Source: Myxococcus sp. RHSTA-1-4 (lineage in GTDB: Bacteria > Myxococcota > Myxococcia > Myxococcales > Myxococcaceae). Taken from it: a stretch of 64,000 nucleotides of DNA. Shown piece after piece: positions 45,006 to 54,413 of this stretch. The stretch lies in NCBI RefSeq assembly GCF_020037125.1, contig NZ_JAIQDG010000015.1, positions 124,001 through 188,000 on the forward strand. The letters are read 5' to 3'. The stretch's first letter is position 1. Every line of letters begins with the position of its first letter. The notes beneath the pieces were generated by a model, which saw only the letters and a list, made by a program, of their open reading frames with translations, did no database searches and was not told the DNA's origin. Position numbers and translations under genes: made by a program.

Positions 45006-45806
45006 TCAGGGGCTGGAGCCGGAGTCGGGAGCGGCCGGAACCGGGGCCGTCGGAGGGGTTCCTTCCGGCGTCCCGCCGGCAGGTGCGGGGGGTGGGGCCA
45101 CCGGCGCCTCCGGGGCGGGCCTGGGGGCCTCCTGGGGGCCGCTGAGGGTGTGCACGGCGCGGCGGAGGGCTTCCTCCAAATCCCGGGCGGCGGGGGAGAC
45201 GGTGGAGAGCATCTGGTTGGCGCTGCGGGCGTGGCGGCTCTCACTCTCCGCGGCGAGCCTGAGCTGGGTGAGGGCGTCGCTGACGAGGCGGCGGGCGTCC
45301 TCCAGCTTCTGGCGGGCCTGGTAGTAGGCCACGTCCGTCATCAGCTTCTGGAGCGTCAGGCGCTGCTCCTCGGTGATGCCGGAGAGCTTCTCCGCGCGGC
45401 GCAGGTAGTACAGCCCCTGGTCCACCCGGGCCGGCTCGTCGGAGGCGATTCTGGGGCGCGCCAGGGCCTCCAGGAGGGGGAAGAGGGCCCGGTCCAGCTC
45501 GTCCCGCTCGGTGAAGCTGCGCTGGACGAGCGCGGTGACGTCCTGGCCCTCCACGGCGATGGGGGCATAGGCGTCCGCCAGGCGCGGGTCCCCGGGGCGG
45601 TAGGGGAGGGCGCCCGCGGGGGCGTTGCGGCCCTTCATCACCACCAATTGCCCGTCCATGAGGGCCAGGGTGAAGGTGCGCGCGTTGAGCTGGGAGCGGA
45701 AGAAGACCACCAGCCCGCCCAGGCCGAGGATGAGGGTGAAGACGAGCAGACGCGTGAAGGTGCGCTTCGCCCGGTAGCCGAATCCCTGTTGTCCCGCTGC
45801 GTTCAT
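45006..45806 (-). CDS. Membrane-anchored hypothetical protein, Pro/Ala-rich tail
   Basis: A 266-residue protein that I do not recognise. One transmembrane helix (residues 20-40, LLVFTLILGLGGLVVFF) anchors it, followed by a beta-rich segment with ARTFTLALMDGQLVVMKGRNAPAGALPYRPGD. The middle is helical with a long predicted coil (EQRLTLQKLMTDVAYYQARQKLEDARRLVSDALTQLRLAAE), and the last 50 residues are a Pro/Ala/Gly tail that is probably disordered. It is divergent from the giant coiled-coil gene with 104 bp between starts. Confidence 0.7.
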   Translation of the reverse strand: MNAAGQQGFGYRAKRTFTRLLVFTLILGLGGLVVFFRSQLNARTFTLALMDGQLVVMKGRNAPAGALPYRPGDPRLADAYAPIAVEGQDVTALVQRSFTERDELDRALFPLLEALARPRIASDEPARVDQGLYYLRRAEKLSGITEEQRLTLQKLMTDVAYYQARQKLEDARRLVSDALTQLRLAAESESRHARSANQMLSTVSPAARDLEEALRRAVHTLSGPQEAPRPAPEAPVAPPPAPAGGTPEGTPPTAPVPAAPDSGSSP

Positions 45807-45863
45807 GTCGCCTGCTCTCCTGACGGACAGGCGCGAGGCCGATTTCTGGCCCTGGCGCTTAAC

Positions 45864-45891
45864 TTGGGGCACGGACGCCCACGGCTATACT
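45864..45891 (+). promoter_or_regulatory. Candidate promoter of the coiled-coil gene
   Basis: TTGGGG (45864-45869), a 16-bp spacer and TATACT (45886-45891) precede the ATG at 45911 by about 20 bp, which would give a very short leader. Confidence 0.4.
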
Positions 45892-45910
45892 CCCACCCCC
45901 GAACACACCC

Positions 45911-48900
45911 ATGCACCACACATTCCGCCGCATGGGGCCCAGTGAACTGCTGCCCCGGTACATCTTCGCGGAGAGCCTCTTCGCCCGTCGCCGGGTGTTG
46001 GAAGTGGACGCCGTCGCCTCCACCGGGGGCGAGAGCGCGCGCTTCCTCGTGGAACGCGGCGCACGGGCCGTGGTGGCGTGCGACAGGGATGTAGCGGCGG
46101 TGGAGGCGGCACAGAAGGCCCATGGGGGCCCGTCGCTGCGTTTCCGAGCCAACGTCTACGACGACTTCGAGTCGGGCAGCTTCGACGTGGTGCTGGTGGC
46201 GGACCTGGCGCCGTACGTGAAGGCGCCGGAGCTGATGGTGGAGCTGGCGCGGCTGGTGACGAAGCAGGGCTTCCTCGTGGGGGGCCTGCGCAACGTGGCG
46301 GGGCTGGCGCTTCCGCAGTTGCTGGAGCCGGATGAGGAGGTGCCGCCCACGTACGGGGTGCTGCTGGACGCGCTCTCCGCCCACTTCCCGCACGTGGAGG
46401 TGGCCACGCAGTCGCCGGTGCTGGGCTACCAGCTCGCCTTCGAGCGCGGGGAGGGGCTCCAGGTCGACGGCACGCTGGTGAACAGCAGCGAGGCGGCCTA
46501 CTTCGTGGTGGTGGCGGGGCAGGAGTCTCCGCGCGTGGTGGACCCGACGTGGGTGCAGCTCCCTCCGGAGCCGCTGGCCTTCACCCGCGGGAAGCTGGAC
46601 GAGGTGGTGGCGCGCGCGAAGTCCTGGGAGGAGCGCAGCGCGCGGCTGAAGGAGTCGCTGACGAAGCTTCGCGCGGAGTTGACGGACCGCGAGGCGGAGG
46701 TCGCCGCGCTCAAGCCCTCGCTGGAGGCGGCGCGGGAAGAGGTGGCGCGGCTCACCGCGCAGCTCGAGCTGGCGCGCGGCAGCCAGGAGACGCAGCGCGA
46801 GCGGGACGACCTGACGGGGAAGCTGCGCCGCCGCGAGATGGAGTTGCAGGTGGCGCAGGAGCGGCTGGCGGACGCGGACCGCCGGCTCGCGGCGCAGCGG
46901 CTGGAGGTGGAGGCCGCGCAGCGCGCCCAGGCGGACGCGGGTGTGCAGGTGCTGGCCGCGCAGGAGGCGCTGCGGCTGGAGCGGGCCCGCCGCGAGGAGA
47001 CCGTCGCCTCCCTGGAGGAGGCCCGGGAGCGGCTGACGCAGGCGTACGCGCAGGTGCGCGAGGTGCAGGACGAGCTGTCCACGCTGCGCATCGACCGGGA
47101 GAAGGACCGGCTGGCGGCGGAGCGCGCCGTGGAGCAGTCCGACGACTGGCGCCGGGCGGCGGACGCCGCGCGCGAGCGGGAGCTGCGCATCGCCGAGCAG
47201 TACTCCGCGGCGCTGGCCGCCGTGGAGCACCTGAAGGCCGAGGCGGCCCGGGCGGAGTCGCTGTCGAAGGACGCGGGCTCGACGGTGGCGGTGAAGGAGG
47301 CCGAGCTGGCGCGCACCGCGCGGGAGCTGGCCGAGGCCCGGCAGCGGACCGCGGCGGCCGAAGGGGCTCGCAAGGACGCGGAGGCGCGGCTGGAGGCGCT
47401 CCTGGCCGAGGGGCGCGGGCTGGAGACGGAGCTGACCTCGGCGCGCGAGGCCGAGGCCCGGCTGCGCGGCGAGGTGGAGGCGCTCACCCGCGGCGAGGCC
47501 GCGGCCCGGGCCACGGCGCAGAAGCTGGAGGAGTCGCTCCACGAGGCCGGAGAGCGGCTGGCGGCGCTGGAGGCGGAGCGCGCGCGGACCGAGGAGCGGC
47601 TCGGGCAGGCGCTGGAGACCGAGCGGGCGGAGCTGCGGGAGCGGCTGGCGTCCCTGGCGCGCTCGCTGGAAGAGGAGCGCGCCCGGGCGGAGGCGCTGGA
47701 CGCCCGGCGGGCCGAGGCCGAGGCACAGCGGGCGGACCTGGAGGAGGAGCGACAGGTCCTGGTCCGCCGCGTGGTGGAGCTGGAGGCGGAGGTCTCCAAC
47801 CTGTCGCGCGCGCAGCGGCGGGAGGCGGAGCAGGCGCTCCAGGCCGTGCGGGCGGAGCTGGAAGCGGCGAACCAGGAGCGTCACGCCACCGAGGCGCGGC
47901 TCGATAAGGAGCAACAGGCGCGGGCCGCCGTCGAGGAGACGCTGCGGCTGGCGCGCGAGCGGCTGGAGGGCTCGGCGAGGCGGCTGGCCGAGACCGAGGC
48001 CACCCTGGCCAGCACCCGCGAGACGCTGGACGCGGAGGTGCGGCGGCGCACGGAGCTGGAGGCGTCCCTGGCCGAGGCCAGGGCCACCCTGGAGGCCGAG
48101 CGCGAGGGCCGGGAGCAGTCCGGTAGTGCGCTCGAGGCGTTGCGCGAGAAGCTGGACGCGGAGCGCGAGCAGCGGGGCGCGGCGGAGACGGCGCTCGCGG
48201 AGACCCGGGGCGGGCTGGACGAGGCGAGGCAGGCGCTCGCCCAGGCACGAGAGGCGCTGGCCGCGGAGCAGGAGCGGCGCGCGCGGTGGGAGGCGGCCCT
48301 CGCGGACGCCCAGGCGCAGCTCCAGGATGAGCGCACCCGGTCGGAGGCGGCGCTCCAGGCCGAGGGCGCGCGGCGTGCTCAAGCCGAGACGGCGCTGGCC
48401 GAGGCGCAGGCTCGCTTCGACGCGGAGGAGGAGCAGCGCTCCCGGTCGGAGTCGGCGCTCCTGGACGCACTGGCCCGGCTTCGCGCCGAGAGCCTGGAAC
48501 GCACCCGGGTGGAGGCCGAGCTGGAGGAGGCTCGGGCCCGGGGCGCGGCCGATGAGCAGGACCGCTCCCGGACGGATGCGGCGCTGACGGAGGCCCAGGC
48601 CCGGCTCCAGGAAGAGGCGGAGCAGCGCGCCCGGATGGAGTCGGCGCTGGCCGAGGCCCAGGCCCGGCTCCAGGAGGAGGCGGAGCAGCGCGCCCGGATG
48701 GAGGCGTCGCTGGCGGAGGCCCAGGCCCGGCTCCAGACGGAGGCACAGCAGCGCTCCCAGATGGAGTCGGCGCTGGCGGAGGCCCAGGCCCGGCTCCAGA
48801 CGGAGGCACAGCAGCGCTCCCAGATGGAGGCGTCGCTGGCGGAGGCCCAGGCCCGGCTCCAGGAGGAGGCGGAGCAGCGGGCCCGGGCGGAAGCGTCGGT

Positions 48901-51628
48901 GGTGGAGGCCCGGGAGGAGCTGGCCTCCTCTCAGGAGCGGCTGGAGGCCCGCTCTCAGGCGGCGCTGGCCTCGGAGCGTGAGCACCGCGAGCGGCTGGAG
49001 GCGGAGCTCACCGAGATGCGCGAGCGCGCCGTCGGAGCGGACGAGGTCGTCACCCGGCTCCAGGCCGAGACGGCCTCCGAGCGCGAGGGGCGCGTCCGGG
49101 CCGAGACGGCGCGCGACGAGGCACAGCAGGCGCTGGAGGCCGAGCGCGAGGCGCGGGCCCGGGCCGATGAGGCGCTGGCCCAGGCGAGGACGGAGCTTCA
49201 GGGCGAGCGCGAGGCCCGGAGCGGGCTCGATGCCGCGCTCACCCTGGCCCGGACCCAGCTCGACGCCGAGCAGGAGGCTCGGACCCGGTCTGACGCGGCG
49301 CTCGCCGAGGCTCGCTCGGAGCTGGAGGCCGAGCGGCAGGGGCGCAGCGAGGGCGAGGCGGGACTGGCCCAGCTCCGCACGCGGCTGGAGGCCGAGGGGC
49401 TCGCCCGTTCCGAGGCGGAGGCCGCGCTGGCCCGGGTGCGCGCGGAGCTGGCCACCGAGCAGGAGGGGCGCGCGGACGCGGGAAGCGCGCTGGCCCGGGC
49501 CCAGGAGGAACTGGAGTCGCTGCGTGCCGAGGCCGCGGAGCGCGAGCAGGCGCGGCAGGAGCGGCTGGCCGCCGCCGAGCGCGTCATGGCCGAGCAGCAG
49601 CGCATTCTGGAGGAGGAACGCGCTGCCGCCGTGGCTCGCGAGGAGGAGCTTCGGGCCCTGGTGGCGCGGCTGGAATCCGAGCGCGCCCAGGTGGAGGCCG
49701 CGGCGAAGCAGCAGCTCGCGGAGGCCGAGGCTGCCCGCGAGGCGGAGGCCGCTCGCCGTGCCTCGCTGGAGCAGTCCCTTGAGGAGATGGGGGCTGCCCG
49801 CCGCGCGGCGGATGCGCAGCTCTCCGAGCGCGACTGGTCGCTCCAGGAACTCCAGGAGCAGGTGGCCCGGCTGCGGGAGCAGGTGGGCGCGGGAGAGACC
49901 GAGGCCCGCCGTCTCACCGAGGCCGCCACCCAGCGCGAGCAGGAGCTGACCGGGATTCGCGAGGCGCTGGCCCGTCAGGAGGAGGCCGCGCGTACGCGGG
50001 TGGGGGCGCTCGAGGCCGAGCTGGAAGCGGCCCGCGTCCGGATGGAGCGGCAGCAGTCCGAGCTGGAGTCGCTGGAGGTTCTGCGCGCTCGCGAGCAGGA
50101 GGAGGCCCGGACGGCCCTGGAGGCCACGCAGCGGGAGCTGGTGGCCCTGCGCGCGGAGCAGGGGCATCTGGTGGCCGCCCGGCAGGAAATCATGCGTCTG
50201 GGCGCGGAGCTCCAGCGCGCCATGGCCGCCCTGCACGAGCGGGGCATGCACATCGCCCGGCTCGACGCCGAGCTGGTGGACGCGCAGGACCGGCTCGCCG
50301 CCCAGCGGGAGAACGCCGAGCTGCTCATGGTGCAGCTCGAGACGGCGCGGCGCTTCGCGGGCAAGGCCACCGCCATGGAGAGCACGCTCGAGGCCGAGCG
50401 CGCCGCCCTGGAGACGCTGAAGGCCGAGCTGACGCATGCCACCGAGCAGGCCCGGGTCGAGCAGGAGCGCGCCACGGCGCTGGAGGCCCGGCTCGCCGAG
50501 GCCACCGAGGGGATGGGGGCGGCCAGGGCCGACCTGGAGGCGCGGCTCGCCGAGGCCGCCGAACAGCGCGGCGTGCTCGACGCGCGGCTGGCGGAGACCA
50601 CCGCGACCGTCGAGGCACAGCGGGCCGAGCTGGACGCGCGGCGTGCGGAACTCGCACGCTTCGAGGCGCAGCTGGCGGAGGTCTCCACGCGGCATGAGAC
50701 CGAGCGCTCCGAGCTGGAGACCCGGCTCGCCGAAGCCACCGCGCGCTTCGAGTCCGACAAGGCCGCGCTGGAATCTCGCCTGTCCGAGCTCTCCGCGGGC
50801 CTGGAGTCGCAGCGCACCGGGCTGGAGTCCCGGCTCGCCGAGCTGGAGGCCGCCGCGACCGAGAACACCACCGCCCTCCAGTCCGCGCAGGAGCGCCTGG
50901 GCCGCGCCGAGGCCGAGCGCGCCGCCCTGGCCTCCGAGCGCGAGCGCCTCCAGTCGGAGCTGACCGTCGCCCGTGCGGCCCGCGTCCGCCTGGAAGGCCG
51001 CATCGCCGCGCTGGAGACCGCGTCCACCGATGCCGTGCGCATTCTCGACGCCGAGCGCGTCGAGCGCGAGCGCATGGCCCAGGCCCTGGAAGAGGCGAAG
51101 CAGCAGCTCCAGAAGCGCGAGGGCACCGCGGCGGAACGGGCCAGGACACTCCAGGCCGAGCTGGCCGCTCTCAAGGAGCAGATGGCCGCCCTGGCCGCGG
51201 AGAAGCAGTCCCTCCTCGAGGACCGCGCCGAGCGGGCGAAGCTGGAGACCCGCGTCCGCGAGCAGCAGACCCGGCTGGCTTCCCTGGAGGCCGAGCGCAC
51301 GGAGCTCCTCAAGTCCACGGAGGACCTCAAGTCCTCCGCCCAGCCCGAGGCCGTGCTGGAGATGGCCGCGGAGATGGAGCAGCTCCAGGCCGTGGTCGAG
51401 GACCTCCAGAAGAAGCTCGCTGCCCAGGAGACGGAGCTGGACGCGCTGCGCGGGCAGCCGAACGCCGTGAAGAACGAGCTGTCCCGCCGGAATCCGGCCT
51501 CTCCCATGCCCCCCGGGGGAGGGACCGGCCGCCCCACCATTCCCCAGGTGAAGCCAGGCCGCACCGCCGTGCCCGCACTCGACTTGCCGCCTCCGGTTGT
51601 TCAGAAGAAACCGGGCGAGCAGGAGTGA
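45911..51628 (+). CDS. Giant methyltransferase-like plus coiled-coil protein
   Basis: A 1905-residue protein. Residues about 1-200 look like a class I SAM methyltransferase fold: YIFAESLFARRRVLEVDAVASTGGESARFLVERGARAVVACDRDVAAVEAA and FDVVLVADLAPYVKAPELMVELARLVTKQGFLVGGL. The usual glycine-rich motif I is altered (VLEVDAVASTGG), so catalysis is doubtful. From about residue 240 to 1860 the chain is continuous coiled coil rich in Ala, Glu, Arg and Leu. Residues about 890-1000 hold six near-identical 20-residue units. The last 50 residues are Pro-rich with VPALDLPPPVVQKK. It may be a cytoskeletal or polar scaffold; myxobacterial FrzS and AglZ share a globular-plus-coil plan but start with receiver-type domains. 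Function inferred only. Confidence 0.8.
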   Translation: MHHTFRRMGPSELLPRYIFAESLFARRRVLEVDAVASTGGESARFLVERGARAVVACDRDVAAVEAAQKAHGGPSLRFRANVYDDFESGSFDVVLVADLAPYVKAPELMVELARLVTKQGFLVGGLRNVAGLALPQLLEPDEEVPPTYGVLLDALSAHFPHVEVATQSPVLGYQLAFERGEGLQVDGTLVNSSEAAYFVVVAGQESPRVVDPTWVQLPPEPLAFTRGKLDEVVARAKSWEERSARLKESLTKLRAELTDREAEVAALKPSLEAAREEVARLTAQLELARGSQETQRERDDLTGKLRRREMELQVAQERLADADRRLAAQRLEVEAAQRAQADAGVQVLAAQEALRLERARREETVASLEEARERLTQAYAQVREVQDELSTLRIDREKDRLAAERAVEQSDDWRRAADAARERELRIAEQYSAALAAVEHLKAEAARAESLSKDAGSTVAVKEAELARTARELAEARQRTAAAEGARKDAEARLEALLAEGRGLETELTSAREAEARLRGEVEALTRGEAAARATAQKLEESLHEAGERLAALEAERARTEERLGQALETERAELRERLASLARSLEEERARAEALDARRAEAEAQRADLEEERQVLVRRVVELEAEVSNLSRAQRREAEQALQAVRAELEAANQERHATEARLDKEQQARAAVEETLRLARERLEGSARRLAETEATLASTRETLDAEVRRRTELEASLAEARATLEAEREGREQSGSALEALREKLDAEREQRGAAETALAETRGGLDEARQALAQAREALAAEQERRARWEAALADAQAQLQDERTRSEAALQAEGARRAQAETALAEAQARFDAEEEQRSRSESALLDALARLRAESLERTRVEAELEEARARGAADEQDRSRTDAALTEAQARLQEEAEQRARMESALAEAQARLQEEAEQRARMEASLAEAQARLQTEAQQRSQMESALAEAQARLQTEAQQRSQMEASLAEAQARLQEEAEQRARAEASVVEAREELASSQERLEARSQAALASEREHRERLEAELTEMRERAVGADEVVTRLQAETASEREGRVRAETARDEAQQALEAEREARARADEALAQARTELQGEREARSGLDAALTLARTQLDAEQEARTRSDAALAEARSELEAERQGRSEGEAGLAQLRTRLEAEGLARSEAEAALARVRAELATEQEGRADAGSALARAQEELESLRAEAAEREQARQERLAAAERVMAEQQRILEEERAAAVAREEELRALVARLESERAQVEAAAKQQLAEAEAAREAEAARRASLEQSLEEMGAARRAADAQLSERDWSLQELQEQVARLREQVGAGETEARRLTEAATQREQELTGIREALARQEEAARTRVGALEAELEAARVRMERQQSELESLEVLRAREQEEARTALEATQRELVALRAEQGHLVAARQEIMRLGAELQRAMAALHERGMHIARLDAELVDAQDRLAAQRENAELLMVQLETARRFAGKATAMESTLEAERAALETLKAELTHATEQARVEQERATALEARLAEATEGMGAARADLEARLAEAAEQRGVLDARLAETTATVEAQRAELDARRAELARFEAQLAEVSTRHETERSELETRLAEATARFESDKAALESRLSELSAGLESQRTGLESRLAELEAAATENTTALQSAQERLGRAEAERAALASERERLQSELTVARAARVRLEGRIAALETASTDAVRILDAERVERERMAQALEEAKQQLQKREGTAAERARTLQAELAALKEQMAALAAEKQSLLEDRAERAKLETRVREQQTRLASLEAERTELLKSTEDLKSSAQPEAVLEMAAEMEQLQAVVEDLQKKLAAQETELDALRGQPNAVKNELSRRNPASPMPPGGGTGRPTIPQVKPGRTAVPALDLPPPVVQKKPGEQE
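48580..48900 (+). repeat. Tandem 60-bp repeats in coiled-coil region
   Basis: Units such as LAEAQARLQEEAEQRARMES (20 residues, 60 bp) recur without gaps, five to six times with small changes (EEAEQRARMES, TEAQQRSQMES). Neighbouring units are nearly identical in DNA. This marks recent expansion by duplication. Confidence 0.8.
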
Positions 51629-51652
51629 GGGCTCGCGGCTAGGATTGGGCCC

Positions 51653-52504
51653 GTGGGACCTCGCGAGCGCATCTTCAAATATCAGGGATTGGGAAACGAC
51701 TTCGTCGTGCTGGACCGTCGCCGGACGGGTGTGGACATCGACGCCGCCACCGCGCGGTGGATGTGCGACCGGCGGCTGGGCATCGGCGCGGACGGTGTGC
51801 TGGCGCTCCTCCCCTCCGCGCACGGCGTGGCCCGCATGGTGGTGCACAACGCCGACGGCAGCATCGCGGAGATGTGCGGCAACGGCCTGCGCTGCGCGGT
51901 GAAGTACCTGGTGGACCACTCCGACGACAACCCCGGGCGCCTCGATGTGGAGACGGGCGCGGGCGTGCTCACCTGCATTCCCGGCTACGGCGACGGCGGC
52001 GTCATCGGCGTGGACATCTCCATGGGGCCCGCGCGGCTGGTGGCACCCAACCTCCCGTCCGGCGCCACCGGCAAGCCCTTCCTGGACCAGCCCCTGCCGG
52101 GCTACCCGGAGCTGCATGCCCACGCGGTGAGCATGGGCAACCCGCACCTCGTCCTCCTGGACCAGCCCCTGGACGACGCTCCCCGCCTGGGCCCCGAGCT
52201 GGAGCGGCACCCGTCCTTCCCCGACCGCACCAACGTGGAGTTCGTCCGGGTGGAAGCGGACGGCCTCACGGTCGTCGTGTGGGAGCGCGGCTGCGGGCTG
52301 ACGCAGGCGTGTGGCACCGGGGCGTGCGCGTCCGCCGTGGCGGCCGTGCTGGCGAAGCGGCTGCCCCAGGACGCCTGGCTGCGCGTCACGCTGCCGGGCG
52401 GAGACCTGCGCATCCGTGTGCCCGGCGACCTGTCCGACATCCGCCTCCGGGGGCCCGTCGCGTTCGTCTTCGAGGGCGTTGTCGCGCTTCCCCCGCCCCG
52501 GTAA
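51653..52504 (+). CDS. dapF: Diaminopimelate epimerase
   Basis: A 283-residue enzyme that converts LL- to meso-diaminopimelate for lysine and peptidoglycan synthesis. Both catalytic cysteines are in place, MCGNGLRC and ACGTGACASAV. It opens IFKYQGLGNDFVVLD. It starts at a GTG 25 bp after the coiled-coil gene on the same strand, so it could be cotranscribed. It is complete and of normal length. Confidence 0.96.
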   Translation: MGPRERIFKYQGLGNDFVVLDRRRTGVDIDAATARWMCDRRLGIGADGVLALLPSAHGVARMVVHNADGSIAEMCGNGLRCAVKYLVDHSDDNPGRLDVETGAGVLTCIPGYGDGGVIGVDISMGPARLVAPNLPSGATGKPFLDQPLPGYPELHAHAVSMGNPHLVLLDQPLDDAPRLGPELERHPSFPDRTNVEFVRVEADGLTVVVWERGCGLTQACGTGACASAVAAVLAKRLPQDAWLRVTLPGGDLRIRVPGDLSDIRLRGPVAFVFEGVVALPPPR

Positions 52505-52545
52505 CCTCTCGCGTTCCTCCCCCTCGACCCCAGGTCAGAACGCGC

Positions 52546-54396
52546 GTGGCCGGTCCCATCCTCGTCGTCGATGACGACCTGTTCTTCCGTCAGCTCGCCA
52601 GCGACATGCTCACCCGCAACGGGCACCGCGTGGTGGCCGTGGAGAACGCCACGCTCGCGCTCGAGGAGGCGGCCCGCACCGCCTTCGACCTGGTCCTCAC
52701 CGACGTGGTGATGCCCGGCGTGGACGGCTTCGCCCTCACCGCGCGCCTGCGCGAGAAGGACCCGAACCAGGAGGTCATCCTCATCAGCCAGCGCACGGAC
52801 GTGCGGGGCTCGGAGATGGCGCTGCGCTCGGGCGCCGCGGACTGCCTCACCAAGCCGGTGGAGGAGGCCGACCTGCTGCTGTCGGTGAACCGCGCCCTGG
52901 AGCGCGCCAGCCTCCGCCGCGAGCGCGAGCTGCTCCGCGATGAGAACCTGGAGTTCGCCCGCTTCCACAACCTGCACCAGCGCTGCCTCGAGCTGCTGTC
53001 CCACCCGGACCTGGAGTGGCTGCAGGAGCGCATCATCGCGGAGCTGGGCGCCGTCTGTGACGCGCAGAGCGCCGCGCTGTGGGTGATGGACGACCGGGGG
53101 GACCTGGTGCTGCGCGCGTACCGCGGGCTGCTCGACAAGCAGTTCCTCGCGGAGAAGATGAACCCGGAGGGGCCGCTGGCCGGCCGGCTGCGCGAGGCCC
53201 AGCCCTGGTCCGCCCGCGACGAGCGCTCCGCGGTCATGTACGTGCCGCTGCTGGCCTCCGGCGAAATCGTCGGGCTCGCGCAGCTCTCGGACCCGCTGTC
53301 CGGGGACTTCCGGCTCGAGCACTCGCGTGACGCCAAGGTGCTCGCGGACTTCGCCGCCGTGGGCGTGAAGAACGGCCGGCGGATGCTCGCGCTCCAGCGC
53401 CTGGGCCTGAGGGACCGCGAGACGGCGGCGTACAACCTCAGCTACTTCACCGACTACGCGTCCAAGGAAATCTACAAGGCGCGCCGCTACGGGCGCACCT
53501 TCTCCCTGCTGACCTTCTCCATCGACAACCTGCCGCTGGTGCGGGTGCGGCTGGGGGCGGCGGACGCGAAGAAGGCGGTGCGCGGCATCATCCGCGCGCT
53601 CAGTAAAATCATCCGCGACTCGGACGTCATCGCGAAGGCGAGCGACCAGGAGTTCTACCTGCTCCTGCCGGAGACGGACTTCTTCGGGGCGCTGATGTTC
53701 GTGCGCCGCGCGGTGGCCGCGGTGCGCGACGAGCCCGAGGTGCAGGACGTGGAGCAGCGCCTGCCGCTGGCGCTGGTGGGCGGGGCGAGCACCTTCCCCA
53801 AGGACGGCGAGGACTTCGACGAGCTGGTCCACCGCTGCCGCCGCCGCATGGACGAGCGGCGCGCGTCCCTGCAGCGCCGGCTGATGCTGGACGGGCTGCC
53901 CTTCTGGGATGAGGTGGACCTGCTGCTGGGCACGCCCACCAGCCCCAAGCTGCCGGTGGACGAGCGCGCCGAGCCCAGCCGCCGCGGCAAGGTCGCCGAC
54001 GTGCTCTTCGACGAGCTGCAGGCGGAGATTGCCCGCGAGCTGATGAGAGACCCGGGCTCGCGCGGCCTCCTGTACGTGGGCGGACCGGAGATTCGCACGG
54101 ACCTGCCCATCGCCGCGGGGCTGGAGTCGGCGCCGCCGGACATGGCGTCGCGCATCTACCTGCTGGGGCGCCGGGTGGACCTGGAGTCCCACCCCGCGCT
54201 GACGCCCGTCTTCCTGGAGGGAGACGACCGCGTGTCGCGGCACGAGTTCATCCTCTGGCTCTCCGAGAACGCCGCGTACGCGCTCATCCAGCGGCGCGGG
54301 CTCGGGGCGACGTGGGGATTCCATACCTCGGACACCGCGGTGGTGGACGGGCTCATCTCCAAGCTGCAGGCCGAGTACGACCTGCAGCCCTACTGA
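52546..54396 (+). CDS. Receiver protein with GAF-like and degenerate GGDEF domains
   Basis: A 616-residue response regulator. The receiver domain (residues 1-120) opens VAGPILVVDDDLFFRQLASDM with phospho-Asp53 in LVLTDVVMPG and Lys in CLTKPVEEADL. A GAF-like domain (about 150-300, with ELGAVCDAQSAALWVMDDRGDLVLRAY) follows. Then comes a diguanylate-cyclase-like domain, but its signature is SDQEF (residues 366-370) instead of GGDEF. Cyclase activity is therefore unlikely, and it may bind nucleotide or partner proteins. A further alpha/beta region of about 150 residues ends the chain. It starts at GTG and is followed 17 bp later by another receiver protein. Confidence 0.82.
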   Translation: MAGPILVVDDDLFFRQLASDMLTRNGHRVVAVENATLALEEAARTAFDLVLTDVVMPGVDGFALTARLREKDPNQEVILISQRTDVRGSEMALRSGAADCLTKPVEEADLLLSVNRALERASLRRERELLRDENLEFARFHNLHQRCLELLSHPDLEWLQERIIAELGAVCDAQSAALWVMDDRGDLVLRAYRGLLDKQFLAEKMNPEGPLAGRLREAQPWSARDERSAVMYVPLLASGEIVGLAQLSDPLSGDFRLEHSRDAKVLADFAAVGVKNGRRMLALQRLGLRDRETAAYNLSYFTDYASKEIYKARRYGRTFSLLTFSIDNLPLVRVRLGAADAKKAVRGIIRALSKIIRDSDVIAKASDQEFYLLLPETDFFGALMFVRRAVAAVRDEPEVQDVEQRLPLALVGGASTFPKDGEDFDELVHRCRRRMDERRASLQRRLMLDGLPFWDEVDLLLGTPTSPKLPVDERAEPSRRGKVADVLFDELQAEIARELMRDPGSRGLLYVGGPEIRTDLPIAAGLESAPPDMASRIYLLGRRVDLESHPALTPVFLEGDDRVSRHEFILWLSENAAYALIQRRGLGATWGFHTSDTAVVDGLISKLQAEYDLQPY

Positions 54397-54413
54397 GTCG
54401 AATCGGAGCAGCC

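Noticed and set aside
45803-52210. A 2135-residue open frame on the minus strand opposite the coiled-coil gene and dapF
   Set aside because: It is a by-product of high GC and the repeated Glu/Ala/Arg/Leu codons of the true gene. Its protein is Leu/Arg/Gly-rich low-complexity sequence, and it crosses real gene boundaries.
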